From: CAZAFC01 sp964484675
GTDB lineage: Bacteria; Patescibacteriota; Saccharimonadia; Saccharimonadales; UBA4665
Length of the DNA: 64,000 nucleotides
Assembly (NCBI GenBank): GCA_964484675.1
Contig: CAZAFC010000002.1
Location: 151,527 to 215,526, forward strand
Direction of reading: 5' to 3'
Position 1 is the stretch's first letter; each line of letters begins with the position of its first letter. The position numbers were made by a program, and so were the translations under genes. The notes under the pieces are model-generated. The model saw only the letters and a list, made by a program, of their open reading frames with translations. It did no database searches and was not told where the DNA came from. Shown here in pieces: positions 1-8,698 of the stretch.

Positions 1-425
1 CCTTCGGTCAATGCGGCCAGCAGGTCCGTGGGCGCTACCAGCTGCGGACACTCAGATTCCTTGCCGCAGTAGCAAAAGCGGCTGAACAAGCCGGCGGCTC
101 GTGCTTGGTGGTACACGTCGATGCTGTGCGTGATGTCGGTGGTCAGGTGGAGCCGCACCTCTTCCCAGAGGTAGGATTCGTTGGGACGAATCGCTGTCCA
201 GCGCTTGTCGGCGAAGACGAGGCGAACGGCGGCGCCGAGCTCAGCACAGTCCCATCCCAGAACCAGCTGCATTTCGTAGTGTTCGTTCCGATGGTCGCCA
301 AAATACGGTGTGACCCCGGCCTCAAGCGGCATCCCCTGGAGGAGCGTGACCAGCTGGCGGCCGGTCACTTGGTCGCTCGCGCGCGGACGCTGCGGCTTCG
401 AGCTCGAGTCCGACGATCCATTCAT
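1..425 (-). CDS. Hypothetical protein, 3' part cut off by the window edge
   Basis: An open frame runs from an ATG at 425 off the window edge, giving at least 141 residues. It starts MNGSSDSSSKPQRP and contains LQLVLGWDC-like, WEEVRLHLTTDI and FCYCGKESECP segments. The start is supported by a purine-rich AGAAGGGA ribosome-binding site about 8 nt upstream and by a good promoter (TTGTAA, 17 nt, TATAAT at 487-515). I do not recognise the family. The three clustered cysteines (CYCGKESEC) near the visible end could bind a metal, but that is inference. It is divergent from the methyltransferase gene at 556. Plus-strand frames over this stretch lack a comparable promoter and look like shadows. Confidence 0.6.
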   Translation of the reverse strand, partial: MNGSSDSSSKPQRPRASDQVTGRQLVTLLQGMPLEAGVTPYFGDHRNEHYEMQLVLGWDCAELGAAVRLVFADKRWTAIRPNESYLWEEVRLHLTTDITHSIDVYHQARAAGLFSRFCYCGKESECPQLVAPTDLLAALTE

Positions 426-486
426 GGCGGATCCCTTCTTTGTCTGTCTGTCGATGTTCCTGCGCTCGTTGCGCACAACGGGGTAT

Positions 487-515
487 ATTATAGAATGTAT
501 TCGAGCTGATTACAA
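487..515 (-). promoter_or_regulatory. Sigma70-type promoter for the edge gene
   Basis: Reading the minus strand, TTGTAA (510-515), 17-nt spacer, TATAAT (487-492). The predicted start of transcription is near 480, giving a leader of about 55 nt that carries the ribosome-binding site. Confidence 0.6.
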
Positions 516-543
516 TATTTCTCTCGCTCGCCCTAAGATGCGA

Positions 544-549
544 TATAAT
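544..549 (+). promoter_or_regulatory. -10 hexamer for a predicted leaderless transcript (Trm11-like gene)
   Basis: TATAAT ends 6 nt before the ATG at 556, so transcription should begin at or next to the start codon. No Shine-Dalgarno could fit. Confidence 0.6.
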
Positions 550-555
550 GAGATG

Positions 556-1752
556 ATGGAATTACAAAGTTTGTTTATTTTGGGGCGTCAGCAAGCAATC
601 GGCCGCGCCGAACTCGAGAGCGTACTGGGCAGCGAGCATGTTGCCCCCGGCAGCGCACAAAGTGCCGTGAGCGACGTACATGTGAGCGAAGTGCCTTTTA
701 CTCGGCTGGGTGGCAGCGTGAAGCTCGCGCAGGTGCTCGGTGTCCTGCACGGCACAAATCTGCGCGAATCGCAGCGCGAGCTGGCAGCATTTGCGCTTGA
801 ATGCGCGCAAACGATCACCGAAGGCAAAATCCAGCTCGGTGTCAGTGCCTACGACGTCAAGGCTTCGCCCAAGCAGCTGCTCGCGCTCGGCCTCGAGCTC
901 AAAAAGAACCTGCGCGCTCGTGGCTATTCGGTGCGACTCGTGCCCAATCAAGACCAAGAGCCGGCGCTCTCGAGTGCGCAAGTGCTGCACAATCATCTGG
1001 TCGGCGAGCGCGGCATTGAGCTGATTCTCGCCCGCAGCGGTGATCAGATCGTGCTTGGTCGAACCGTGGCCGTACAAGACATCACGGGTTATGCCCGGCG
1101 CGACCAAGGTCGGCCCAAGCGTGATGCGTTCGTTGGTATGCTGCCGCCGAAACTGGCGCAGATTATTGTGAACCTCGGTGCCGGTCCAGGTGCGCCGTCG
1201 CCCACGCGCATCGCGCTCGACCCTTTTTGCGGTACTGGCGTCGTGCTCCAAGAAGCACTGCTCATGGGTTTTGGTGCGTACGGCAGCGATCTTGAGCCGC
1301 GCATGATTGATTTTTCGCGAACTAATCTGGCATGGCTGAGCGAACAGCACGGCACTCATGCCGAGCCACCGCTCGAAGTCGGCGATGCTACCACACACCA
1401 ATGGCGTGAACCGTTCGATTTTGTCGTCTGCGAGAGTTATCTTGGGCAGCCGCTCAACACCTGGCCCAAACCCGAAAAATTACAGCAAATCATCGCCACT
1501 TGCAATCTCATCATCGACAAATTTTTGCGCAATCTCCACGCTCAAATGGCCCCGGGCAGCCGCCTCTGCGTAGCTGTGCCGGCCTGGATTGAACCATCGG
1601 GCCGAATTCATCACCTGCCACTGCTTGACCGCCTCGAGAAAATGGGATACAATCGGATAAGTTTCGCAACTGTTGTGAGCGACGCCGAGCTGGTATATTA
1701 CCGGCCAGGTCAAATTGTCGCCCGCGAGTTGCTCATAATAACAAGGAAATAA
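556..1752 (+). CDS. Trm11-like SAM-dependent RNA (guanine-N2) methyltransferase
   Basis: A 398-residue protein with an N-terminal THUMP-like part and a C-terminal Rossmann methylase with motif I DPFCGTG at about residues 222-228. It resembles the archaeal/eukaryotic Trm11 group that makes N2-methylguanosine in tRNA. Motif IV, normally DPPY in N2-guanine methylases, reads ESYLGQP here (about residue 293), so the catalytic loop is divergent and the substrate is uncertain. Two in-frame ATGs lie at 553 and 556. The frame is open further upstream, but that extension crosses the promoter region. I prefer 556 because TATAAT lies 6 nt ahead of it. bL27 follows after 6 nt, so the two genes are probably one operon. 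Confidence 0.75.
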   Translation: MELQSLFILGRQQAIGRAELESVLGSEHVAPGSAQSAVSDVHVSEVPFTRLGGSVKLAQVLGVLHGTNLRESQRELAAFALECAQTITEGKIQLGVSAYDVKASPKQLLALGLELKKNLRARGYSVRLVPNQDQEPALSSAQVLHNHLVGERGIELILARSGDQIVLGRTVAVQDITGYARRDQGRPKRDAFVGMLPPKLAQIIVNLGAGPGAPSPTRIALDPFCGTGVVLQEALLMGFGAYGSDLEPRMIDFSRTNLAWLSEQHGTHAEPPLEVGDATTHQWREPFDFVVCESYLGQPLNTWPKPEKLQQIIATCNLIIDKFLRNLHAQMAPGSRLCVAVPAWIEPSGRIHHLPLLDRLEKMGYNRISFATVVSDAELVYYRPGQIVARELLIITRK

Positions 1753-1758
1753 CACACT

Positions 1759-2121
1759 ATGTCACACGTCAAAGCCGGCGGTACCGCCAAAAATACTCGC
1801 GACAGCCGCGGTCAACGCCTCGGTGTTAAGCTCTACGGCGGCCAAAAAGCAACTACCGGCCAGGTCATCGTTCGCCAAGTCGGTCAAACCAAGCGCGCCG
1901 GCAAAGGCACGAAGCTCAGCCGCAACTTCACTATCCACGCAAACGCCGATGGTTTGGTCACCTACACGCTGCGCAAAGTGCGCCTCTTCACCGGCAAATC
2001 CGTGCGCCGCGTCGAAGTTACGATCGTCCCAGCTACTGAGGTCAAAGCACCAAAAGCTGGCAAAAAGCCAAGCGCCAAGCGGGCCAAAACTTCTCCCGCT
2101 AGCAAGCCAGCCGACAAATAG
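1759..2121 (+). CDS. rpmA: 50S ribosomal protein bL27
   Basis: 120 residues starting MSHVKAGGTAKNTRDS, the classic bL27 N-terminus whose tail reaches the peptidyl-transferase centre, followed by RLGVKLYGGQ. There is no cleavable N-terminal extension of the kind seen in Firmicutes. The Lys/Ala/Ser-rich C-terminal tail (about residues 95-120) is longer than in E. coli bL27 (85 residues). It follows the methyltransferase after 6 nt with a purine-rich AAGGAAA upstream and ends at a strong terminator. It is not next to bL21 (rplU at 44922), although the two are adjacent in most bacteria. Confidence 0.95.
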   Translation: MSHVKAGGTAKNTRDSRGQRLGVKLYGGQKATTGQVIVRQVGQTKRAGKGTKLSRNFTIHANADGLVTYTLRKVRLFTGKSVRRVEVTIVPATEVKAPKAGKKPSAKRAKTSPASKPADK

Positions 2122-2152
2122 CAGGCCGTAAGCTGGGGTTCCCGGCCAGCCA

Positions 2153-2195
2153 AAAACACCTCGCCCAAAAAGTACAATCACGGGCGAGGTGTTTT
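2153..2195 (+). terminator. Hairpin terminator after rpmA
   Basis: A perfect 14-bp stem (AAAACACCTCGCCC with its complement) with a 15-nt loop. A-rich and U-rich ends on both sides allow bidirectional use. The rest of the stretch to 2365 shows only a short direct repeat (GAGTGCCGC twice near 2211-2228) and no gene. Confidence 0.85.
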
Positions 2196-2365
2196 GCCGT
2201 CCAAAACGAGTGCCGCAACGAGTGCCGCCTAGGCTGCGTGCACTGTAGATCTTGTGCCGTACCTGTGTTGAGACAGCAACCATGCAAGAATCGTGCAAGT
2301 CATAAAGCCGCAAGCGAGCGCAAGAAGCACACTACGTTAAAATATCCAGACTAAACGCTAAAACG

Positions 2366-2785
2366 CTACAAGCCCAAATGTTGCTTGATGCGCTCAATCA
2401 CGTCGCTGATCACAACCTGTGACTTAACGAGATAATCGTCCACGCCGAGCGCCTTAGCACGCTGCTTGTCAGTTTCTTGGCTCAACGCAGTGAGCATGAT
2501 AATTTTGAGATTTGCCGTCTCGGGAGTATTGCGCAAAATGTCGAGCACATCAAAACCCGACACCTTTGGCATCATGACATCGAGCAAAACAAGATCGGGC
2601 CGATAATTGACGGCAGCAGCAAGCGCGTCTTCGCCGTTGGCAACGCGAGTAACCAAAAAACCTTCGGCCTTGAGTCGTACCTCATAGACACTCGCGAGTG
2701 CATCATCGTCCTCAACCAACAAGATCCGTTTGCCGTTATTTGTGGCATTGGCTGGCGGAGTTGAGGCGTTGGCTGCTGCATCCAT
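2366..2785 (-). CDS. Stand-alone CheY-like response regulator receiver
   Basis: 139 residues: an 18-residue Ala/Asn/Pro-rich N-terminal tail followed by one complete receiver domain. The acidic pocket is E25/D26, the phosphoacceptor D69 (LLDVMMP), the switch Thr T99 and the Lys K121 (YLVKSQ). There is no DNA-binding or enzymatic output domain, so it should act by protein-protein contact or phosphotransfer. It starts 10 nt after the pyrG stop and is probably co-transcribed with pyrG, an odd pairing. No histidine kinase is in the window. Confidence 0.9.
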   Translation of the reverse strand: MDAAANASTPPANATNNGKRILLVEDDDALASVYEVRLKAEGFLVTRVANGEDALAAAVNYRPDLVLLDVMMPKVSGFDVLDILRNTPETANLKIIMLTALSQETDKQRAKALGVDDYLVKSQVVISDVIERIKQHLGL

Positions 2786-2795
2786 ACTGCTTACG

Positions 2796-4421
2796 CTACG
2801 CTATTTGGTCTTTTTTTGCAACTAAACTTGCGATAAATCCGTCGAACATTGGGTGAGGACGATTTGGCCGGGACTTAAATTCAGGGTGAAATTGGCTCGC
2901 CAAGAAGAACGGATGGTCGATGGCCTCGATCATTTCCACCAGATGACCATCAGGACTTAAGCCGGCCGGCCGGATTCCCCATCGCTCATACAAGTGCCGA
3001 TAGGCGTTATTTGCTTCATAGCGGTGCCGGTGTCTTTCGACGATATTGGTCGTGCCATACAATTTTGCGGCCAAACTTTCAGGACTAAGCTCGCACGGAT
3101 AGTCGCCCAGGCGCATCGTGCCCCCAGTGTGCTCCTTGCCTTTTTGATCGGCCATGGTGTGAATAACCTTATCTGTCGCGTTGGGCGCCATTTCAGCCGA
3201 GTTAGCCTCCGTGAGACCAGCACGCCGGGCAGCACCAATCACTGCCACCTGCATGCCGAGACACAATCCCAAATACGGCGTGCCATTATCGAGCGCATAG
3301 ATTGCCGACTTCACCTTGCCTTCAACGCCGCGCAGCCCGAAACCGCCAGGCACCACGATACCGTCAACCGATGTAATATCGGCCGAAATGTCGTCCTTTG
3401 TCTCGAGCGACTCGGCATCGATCCACACCAAATCAAGCCCCACATTATGCCGCCAAGCCGCAGCCCGGAGCGCCTCAAACACCGACATATACGTGTCTTG
3501 GTTATCCATATATTTGGCCACAATACCGACGCGCACCGTTTGCCGGGGCTGCGCCGTTGCCCGCTGCACGAGATCCCGCCAAGCCGTCATATCTGGCTGA
3601 GCAGCATCCTGAGCCAAACCAAGTTTCTTGCAAATAACGCCGATGATCCCCGCGGCCTCAAGCGTGAGCGGCACCTCGTAAATCGTGGCAGCATTCGGCA
3701 GAAATGCCACGGCCTCTTCGGTGACACCACAAAAAAGACTTAGTTTTTGCCTGACACGGTGACTTTCGACCGGCCGTTCGCTGCGACCTACCAAAATATC
3801 CGGAGCCACGCCCATGCCACGCAACTCACGTACTGAGTTTTGTGCCGGCTTAGTCTTGACTTCATGGCTAGCACCCAAATATGGCAGGTACACCACGTGC
3901 ACATACAAGCAATTCTCACGACCAACACGCATCGAAAATTCGCGGATCGCCTCTATAAAAGCCTGACTCTCCAGGTCGCCTACCGTGCCACCAATCTCCA
4001 CGATATGCACATCAAAGCCTTTGCCGGCGGCCTCAATATAATCCTGGACTGCGTTCATCACATGCGGCACAATCTGCACCGATTCGCCGCCGTACGCACC
4101 GGCCCGCTCATCTTCGATTACCTTGAGTAACACTCGGCCGCTCATCACCGAGCTCGCCTGCGTCAGCTCTTCATCAAGGAATCGCTCATAATGGCCGAGA
4201 TCCAGATCTGTCTCGGCGCCGTCCTTGGTGACGAAACATTCGCCATGTTCTCGAGGGTTCAGCGTGCCGGCATCGACGTTCAAATATGGATCGCATTTTT
4301 GGATATTAACCCGCAGTCCACGAGCCTTTAGCGTGTTGCCAATCGAGGCGCCAGTGATGCCCTTCCCCAATCCAGAAAGAACACCGCCAGTTACAAATAT
4401 ATACTTCGTCGGCTCAGACAC
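2796..4421 (-). CDS. pyrG: CTP synthase
   Basis: 541 residues, normal length. The N-terminal amidoligase domain has the P-loop-like SGLGKGITGAS at about 15-25. The C-terminal class I glutamine amidotransferase has the nucleophile Cys in LGLCLGMQ (C387) and the His/Glu pair in FHPEF. It makes CTP from UTP, ATP and glutamine, the last step of de novo pyrimidine nucleotide synthesis. The start is GTG (VSEPTKYIF) at 4421; no closer ATG fits the conserved N-terminus. Confidence 0.97.
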   Translation of the reverse strand: MSEPTKYIFVTGGVLSGLGKGITGASIGNTLKARGLRVNIQKCDPYLNVDAGTLNPREHGECFVTKDGAETDLDLGHYERFLDEELTQASSVMSGRVLLKVIEDERAGAYGGESVQIVPHVMNAVQDYIEAAGKGFDVHIVEIGGTVGDLESQAFIEAIREFSMRVGRENCLYVHVVYLPYLGASHEVKTKPAQNSVRELRGMGVAPDILVGRSERPVESHRVRQKLSLFCGVTEEAVAFLPNAATIYEVPLTLEAAGIIGVICKKLGLAQDAAQPDMTAWRDLVQRATAQPRQTVRVGIVAKYMDNQDTYMSVFEALRAAAWRHNVGLDLVWIDAESLETKDDISADITSVDGIVVPGGFGLRGVEGKVKSAIYALDNGTPYLGLCLGMQVAVIGAARRAGLTEANSAEMAPNATDKVIHTMADQKGKEHTGGTMRLGDYPCELSPESLAAKLYGTTNIVERHRHRYEANNAYRHLYERWGIRPAGLSPDGHLVEMIEAIDHPFFLASQFHPEFKSRPNRPHPMFDGFIASLVAKKDQIA

Positions 4422-4496
4422 CCGTTATCATCCATTATCACTTCTAGCCCTAATACTACTGCATTTCCGCTTACGCTGCAAGCGCGCGCAAGCGAT

Positions 4497-5756
4497 TTAA
4501 TGTTGTGTTTGTAGCCACGCCAGCGCGGCGGCTTTTTGTGTGTCATTGCCAGCGGCGGCGTCGCTGTCGCTCAGCGGCACCACCTGATCCGGCGTAATGC
4601 CTTTTTTGTCAATATTTTGGCCGTCGGGGCGATACCAGCGCGCCACTGTAATTTTCATTTCGGCGCCACCATTCAGCTGAAAAATCTGCTGCACGCTGCC
4701 CTTGCCAAAACTCTTTTCACCAAAAATTGTCGCCACGTGGTCGTCATGCAATGCGCCAGCTGTAATCTCGGCCGCACTGGCGCTGCCGCCGTTCACAAGC
4801 ACCGCCGTCGGGATATCATGGAGCACGTCGTCACCTGAGGCAACATAGGTATTCACGACACTCGAGCCGCGCTTTTCCTGCAAAAGCAATTGGCCATCGG
4901 GCACCCACAAGCTCGATACATCGACAGCCGCCTCAAGCAAGCCTCCCGGATTATCCCGCATATCGAGCACGATGCCCTTCACGTGCGCCTGAGCAAATTG
5001 CTGCGCGGCCTTCTGGGCAAGCTGAGATGTGTCATCGGAAAATTGGGTGATCTGCAAATAGCCGATATTTCCGTCCAAAATTTTCGAGGTCACGCTCGGC
5101 ACTTTGATATCGTCCCGCGTGATTGTCACGGTCAGTTCCTGCGTTTTATTGCGCATAATCTTGAGCGTAACCTTGGTGCCTTTTGGGCCGCGGATCTGCG
5201 CAACTGCGCTGTCGACCGAAATGTTGGCCGTACTTTTGCCATTTATCGCTTCAATGATATCTTGGCCCTGCAAGCCTGCTTTAGCGGCCGGCGATCCACT
5301 CACTGGCGAGATAATAATCAGATTTTTTGAAGCATCCTGGCCGAGCACCGCGCCAATGCCGGTGAACGTCCCAGCGAGCTGGTCGTTAAATGCTTGCGCA
5401 TCCTTGGCGCTAAAGTACTCGGTGTATGGATCACCCGCTGCGTTCACTAGGCCCGTTTTGAGTCCATCGCTCAGTATGGCCGCATTGAGCGAGCCATCAA
5501 AATGCTGTTTGAGTAAGCTGTACACTTGTTGCGCGCCAGCACTGTCAAGCTGAGCCGGCAGCGAGCCATTCTCGCCCGCTATGCCCGTAATGTGCAGCCG
5601 GCCATTGCCGAAGTTAAGTCCAAGCATAAACACTAGCACGAGTACGAGCGCGCCAGTCGCCCCCCTTGCCCACGCAGCTTGAAAAAACACTCGCAGCGAA
5701 CTGCGGATGTTTCTGGTTGTGTTAGCCTTGGGCGATTCTAATCCCACGTGCGCCAC
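4497..5756 (-). CDS. ctpA: C-terminal processing peptidase, S41 family (CtpA-like)
   Basis: 419 residues. An N-terminal membrane anchor (about 30-50) is followed by a PDZ domain (about 150-225) and a tail-specific protease domain with GGSASAAE (S325/S327) and FGKGSVQ (K352), the Ser/Lys dyad of the family. It is anchored outside the membrane and trims or degrades extracytoplasmic proteins. The GTG start at 5756 lies inside the end of the CHAP gene (19-nt overlap), which implies translational coupling. In several bacteria Ctp proteases control peptidoglycan hydrolases, and here the neighbour is one, so regulation of that hydrolase is a reasonable inference. Confidence 0.9.
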   Translation of the reverse strand: MAHVGLESPKANTTRNIRSSLRVFFQAAWARGATGALVLVLVFMLGLNFGNGRLHITGIAGENGSLPAQLDSAGAQQVYSLLKQHFDGSLNAAILSDGLKTGLVNAAGDPYTEYFSAKDAQAFNDQLAGTFTGIGAVLGQDASKNLIIISPVSGSPAAKAGLQGQDIIEAINGKSTANISVDSAVAQIRGPKGTKVTLKIMRNKTQELTVTITRDDIKVPSVTSKILDGNIGYLQITQFSDDTSQLAQKAAQQFAQAHVKGIVLDMRDNPGGLLEAAVDVSSLWVPDGQLLLQEKRGSSVVNTYVASGDDVLHDIPTAVLVNGGSASAAEITAGALHDDHVATIFGEKSFGKGSVQQIFQLNGGAEMKITVARWYRPDGQNIDKKGITPDQVVPLSDSDAAAGNDTQKAAALAWLQTQH

Positions 5757-6907
5757 TGGGTTGAAAACTGCCCGGTCAATTGCTGATTATATTGCGACAC
5801 GAATATTTGACTACCGCTCACTTTTTCGACGTACATGGCATGTCCCCATGTTCCGGCCGTATCGATTGCGATGTCACCCGGCTCAGGGCTGCCATACACC
5901 GCAACACCGGCACGGCGCGCGGCGCCAACCCAGTCTTTGGCATTGCCCCATTCGATCGGCGCGCTGCCACCCGAGTACTGCACCGCCCACGCTGCGTAGG
6001 AAACACATTGGCGCGTACAGTAGCCCCATTGGTCCGGACCATCGCCATCATTGCAGCCAGGTGCCGTGCTCATACTGAAGGCAGAGTTTGCGTACGGGTA
6101 TGAGCCGTTGAGTGGGTCGTTTTGGCCAGCACCCGGAAATCGCAGGAAATAGTATCCACCGTTTGTGCTATTGTTGGCGGCGCGCTGCGCGGCAATCAAA
6201 TCAGACAATTTCTGGCGGTTTTGCGACACTTGGGCCGCAAAATTCGCCTGTTGCGCTTCATTATATGCAAGCATATCTTGCTGGCGACGCTTGGCGTCAG
6301 CCAGTTGTCCGGCCTGCTGCTGCTGGCCAGCCAAAAGTTGCGTCACCTGATCCTTCTGGAGCTGCAATTTCTTTTCCAGCGCCGTGATCGTATTGAGCGT
6401 ATCCTGCACCTTGGCCTGGACAGCACTGCGGTATGTCTCGGAATCAGCAAAAGCACTGAGATTCTGGCTGCTGGCGAGCATTTCGGCCGTCGAAATACCA
6501 CCATTCACGTACTGCATTTTGATATCAGTACCGAGCACTTGGCGCTGCTGCGCAAGCTTCGTTTCGGCGTCGGCAATTTGCGCTTCAACAGCCGCCTGCT
6601 GCTGCTGGCTGATCGAGATTTGCTGTTGGATGCTATTTATCTGAACCTGTAATTTATTGAGTGCATCCTGGTAGCCCGTGGCAACGCCCTCCAGGCCCGC
6701 CATCGCAGTGCTGTCATTCGTAATCTGCTGCTGGCAGTCAGAAATACTCGCGCAAGTGGCCGCCGAAATTGCCCGCTGCACACTCGGAAAAGCCGAGCCA
6801 GCCAAAATAAGCAACCCTATCATAGCCGACGCAATCATGCGCGGACTCCGACGAAGTGCCGATATCAAGTGCCCTCTATTTCGCATATATTTGTTCTGTT
6901 TCAACAC
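5738..6907 (-). CDS. Secreted coiled-coil peptidoglycan hydrolase with CHAP domain (PcsB/EnvC-like)
   Basis: About 389 residues: a signal peptide or anchor (about 20-45), then a long Gln/Ala-rich coiled coil (about 60-245), then a CHAP amidase/endopeptidase domain with Cys in RQCVSYAAW (C301), His in GHAMYV (H356) and a late Asn. This is the layout of PcsB, the hydrolase activated by FtsEX in streptococci. ftsE and ftsX lie directly upstream, so the same partnership is likely. The start is uncertain: GTG 6907, TTG 6904 or ATG 6886. TATACT at 6913-6918 sits 5-8 nt before the first two, so a leaderless non-ATG start is possible. Confidence 0.85.
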   Translation of the reverse strand: MLKQNKYMRNRGHLISALRRSPRMIASAMIGLLILAGSAFPSVQRAISAATCASISDCQQQITNDSTAMAGLEGVATGYQDALNKLQVQINSIQQQISISQQQQAAVEAQIADAETKLAQQRQVLGTDIKMQYVNGGISTAEMLASSQNLSAFADSETYRSAVQAKVQDTLNTITALEKKLQLQKDQVTQLLAGQQQQAGQLADAKRRQQDMLAYNEAQQANFAAQVSQNRQKLSDLIAAQRAANNSTNGGYYFLRFPGAGQNDPLNGSYPYANSAFSMSTAPGCNDGDGPDQWGYCTRQCVSYAAWAVQYSGGSAPIEWGNAKDWVGAARRAGVAVYGSPEPGDIAIDTAGTWGHAMYVEKVSGSQIFVSQYNQQLTGQFSTQWRTWD

Positions 6908-6912
6908 AATCT

Positions 6913-6918
6913 AGTATA
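6913..6918 (-). promoter_or_regulatory. -10 hexamer upstream of the CHAP hydrolase gene
   Basis: TATACT (minus strand) lies 5 nt before GTG 6907 and 8 nt before TTG 6904, separating this gene from ftsX. The 150-nt gap to ftsX shows no terminator. Confidence 0.5.
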
Positions 6919-7057
6919 TCACGCGCGCTTATGGCTTACCAAGACTGTTTTGGGGCAAATCTGTCGCCCAATGCCATGGATATTCGGTCAAAAAGGCGAT
7001 TCAGGCTTCAGCTAATTTAATTGTAGCCGGGTGTGCGTAATTGCTTGCAAGAACTTT

Positions 7058-8005
7058 CTACCGCGACTTAAATTTGAGGTACCGGCGCGTAGCAATTGCG
7101 GACGAAATCATGCCGATAAACATGCCGACGCCGACCTGCAACACCAGCAACAACCAAAAATGCCCGTGGAAATAATCGCTCGCATAGCCAATATTCAGCA
7201 GTCCCAAACTGCTCGCTTGCAATCCCGAACTGGCCAGCGAAAAGAGTAAATCAATCCCCGCCACCGAAATCAGCGCCGCGATCAGCCCATACACCATGCT
7301 CTCCACCACAAACGGCCCGCGGATAAACCACGTACTAGCACCGAGCAGCCGCATAATCGTAATTTCGTCGCGCCGGTTGAAAATCGCCATCTGGATCGTG
7401 TTGAAAATGATCAACATCGAAATAATTGCGAACAGCAGCACCGCAATCACACCGACTCGCTTCATAATGCTCGTGGCGTGAGCAATCTTGTCGATCGCAG
7501 CGCGCTGACTGCCACCATACGACGAGTGAATTTGCGGGTCCTCGAGCGGCACATTCTGCGGAGAATCGATAAACGCCCGCACGCTATCGATGTGCGCTGG
7601 ATCGACAGGCGTAATCTTGAGCGAGGCTGGCAGCGGATTGCCAGTCTGGTTGATCGCTTCCTGGAGCGTTTGGTTCGAGGTATTTTCGGCGCGGTAAATC
7701 GCCAGCGCCTGATCCTTAGAAATATACGTTACCTTCTTCACCTGCGGCAGACTGCGCAAAGATTGCATGAGTTGGTTGGACTGATCCATGGTCGTGCTGT
7801 CCGCGAGGTACACTGAGATGTCGATTTTGCTGTTGATCTGCTGAATCGTGTCGTTGAGCGTGGCGTTTGTGAGGACCGAAAATAACACAATACTCAGCGT
7901 TACTACCATCACCGCCATTGCGGCCATGGCGAGCCAAGCATTGCGGCCAAAATTGATGACACCCGTTCGAATAATACGGTATAACGTGATAAGTTTTTGG
8001 TTCAT
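7058..8005 (-). CDS. ftsX: Cell division ABC transporter permease FtsX
   Basis: 315 residues starting MNQKLITLYRIIRTG. It has the FtsX topology: a cytoplasmic N-terminus, a first membrane helix (about 25-45), a large extracellular domain (about 50-165), then three more membrane helices in the C-terminal half. It couples FtsE ATPase cycles to activation of a periplasmic or extracellular hydrolase at the division site. Its ATG overlaps the ftsE stop in ATGA, so the two are translationally coupled. The open frame extends into ftsE, but the coupled start matches family length. Confidence 0.93.
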   Translation of the reverse strand: MNQKLITLYRIIRTGVINFGRNAWLAMAAMAVMVVTLSIVLFSVLTNATLNDTIQQINSKIDISVYLADSTTMDQSNQLMQSLRSLPQVKKVTYISKDQALAIYRAENTSNQTLQEAINQTGNPLPASLKITPVDPAHIDSVRAFIDSPQNVPLEDPQIHSSYGGSQRAAIDKIAHATSIMKRVGVIAVLLFAIISMLIIFNTIQMAIFNRRDEITIMRLLGASTWFIRGPFVVESMVYGLIAALISVAGIDLLFSLASSGLQASSLGLLNIGYASDYFHGHFWLLLVLQVGVGMFIGMISSAIATRRYLKFKSR

Positions 8006-8691
8006 ACTATAGGACTGTACTCGGCGTTTGCTCTGTCGCTTGCGATCTGACCATGCTGAATGGTTACGACGCGGCGCTTTAGTTTGTTCACAATCTCTTG
8101 GTTGTGGGTGGTCAACAGGACGGTCGTGCCATAGCGGTTGATCTTCTCGAGGACTCTGATGATATCCCACGCATGCTTCGGATCAAGATTGCCCGTCGGC
8201 TCATCGGCAATCAGAATTTTCGGCTGGCGCACAATTGCCCGCGCGATCGCCACGCGCTGCCGCTCGCCGCCCGAAAGTTCCATTGGCATACGCTTCTCTT
8301 TACCCTTGAGATTGACGATGTCGAGCACTTTGGGCACTGTGTGGCGGATCTCGCGGTTGCCCATACCGACAATTTCCAGCGCAAATGCGACATTTTCAAA
8401 CACCGTGCGGTTCGGCAGCAGCTTAAAGTCCTGAAACACCACACCAATCTTGCGTCGCAACAATGGAATATCACGATCGTGTAGCTTATCGTAATCAATC
8501 CCGCCAACAATAATCTTGCCGCTTGTCTGGCGCTCTTCACGCGTCAGCAGCCGCAGCAGCGTCGTTTTGCCGGCGCCGCTCTGCCCCACCACAATCACAA
8601 ATTCCTTCGGTTCCACGTGCAAACTAATGCGGTCGAGCGCCGGTGTTGCCGTCTTGCTGTACGTCTTCGTTACCCTGTCCAACAAAATCAT
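8002..8691 (-). CDS. ftsE: Cell division ATP-binding protein FtsE
   Basis: 229 residues beginning MILLDRVTKTY. ABC ATPase with Walker A GQSGAGKTT, Q-loop, signature LSGGERQRVAIARA and Walker B LIADEPTGNLD. It pairs with FtsX to power septal wall hydrolysis. I chose ATG 8691, not the upstream extension, because the family begins here and a TATAAT ends 7 nt before it, which predicts a leaderless mRNA. Confidence 0.95.
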   Translation of the reverse strand: MILLDRVTKTYSKTATPALDRISLHVEPKEFVIVVGQSGAGKTTLLRLLTREERQTSGKIIVGGIDYDKLHDRDIPLLRRKIGVVFQDFKLLPNRTVFENVAFALEIVGMGNREIRHTVPKVLDIVNLKGKEKRMPMELSGGERQRVAIARAIVRQPKILIADEPTGNLDPKHAWDIIRVLEKINRYGTTVLLTTHNQEIVNKLKRRVVTIQHGQIASDRANAEYSPIV

Positions 8692-8698
8692 TAGCACT

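Noticed and set aside
562..1401. A 279-codon minus-strand frame opposite the Trm11-like gene
   Set aside because: No ribosome-binding site, promoter or recognisable domain; the sense protein has clear methylase motifs.
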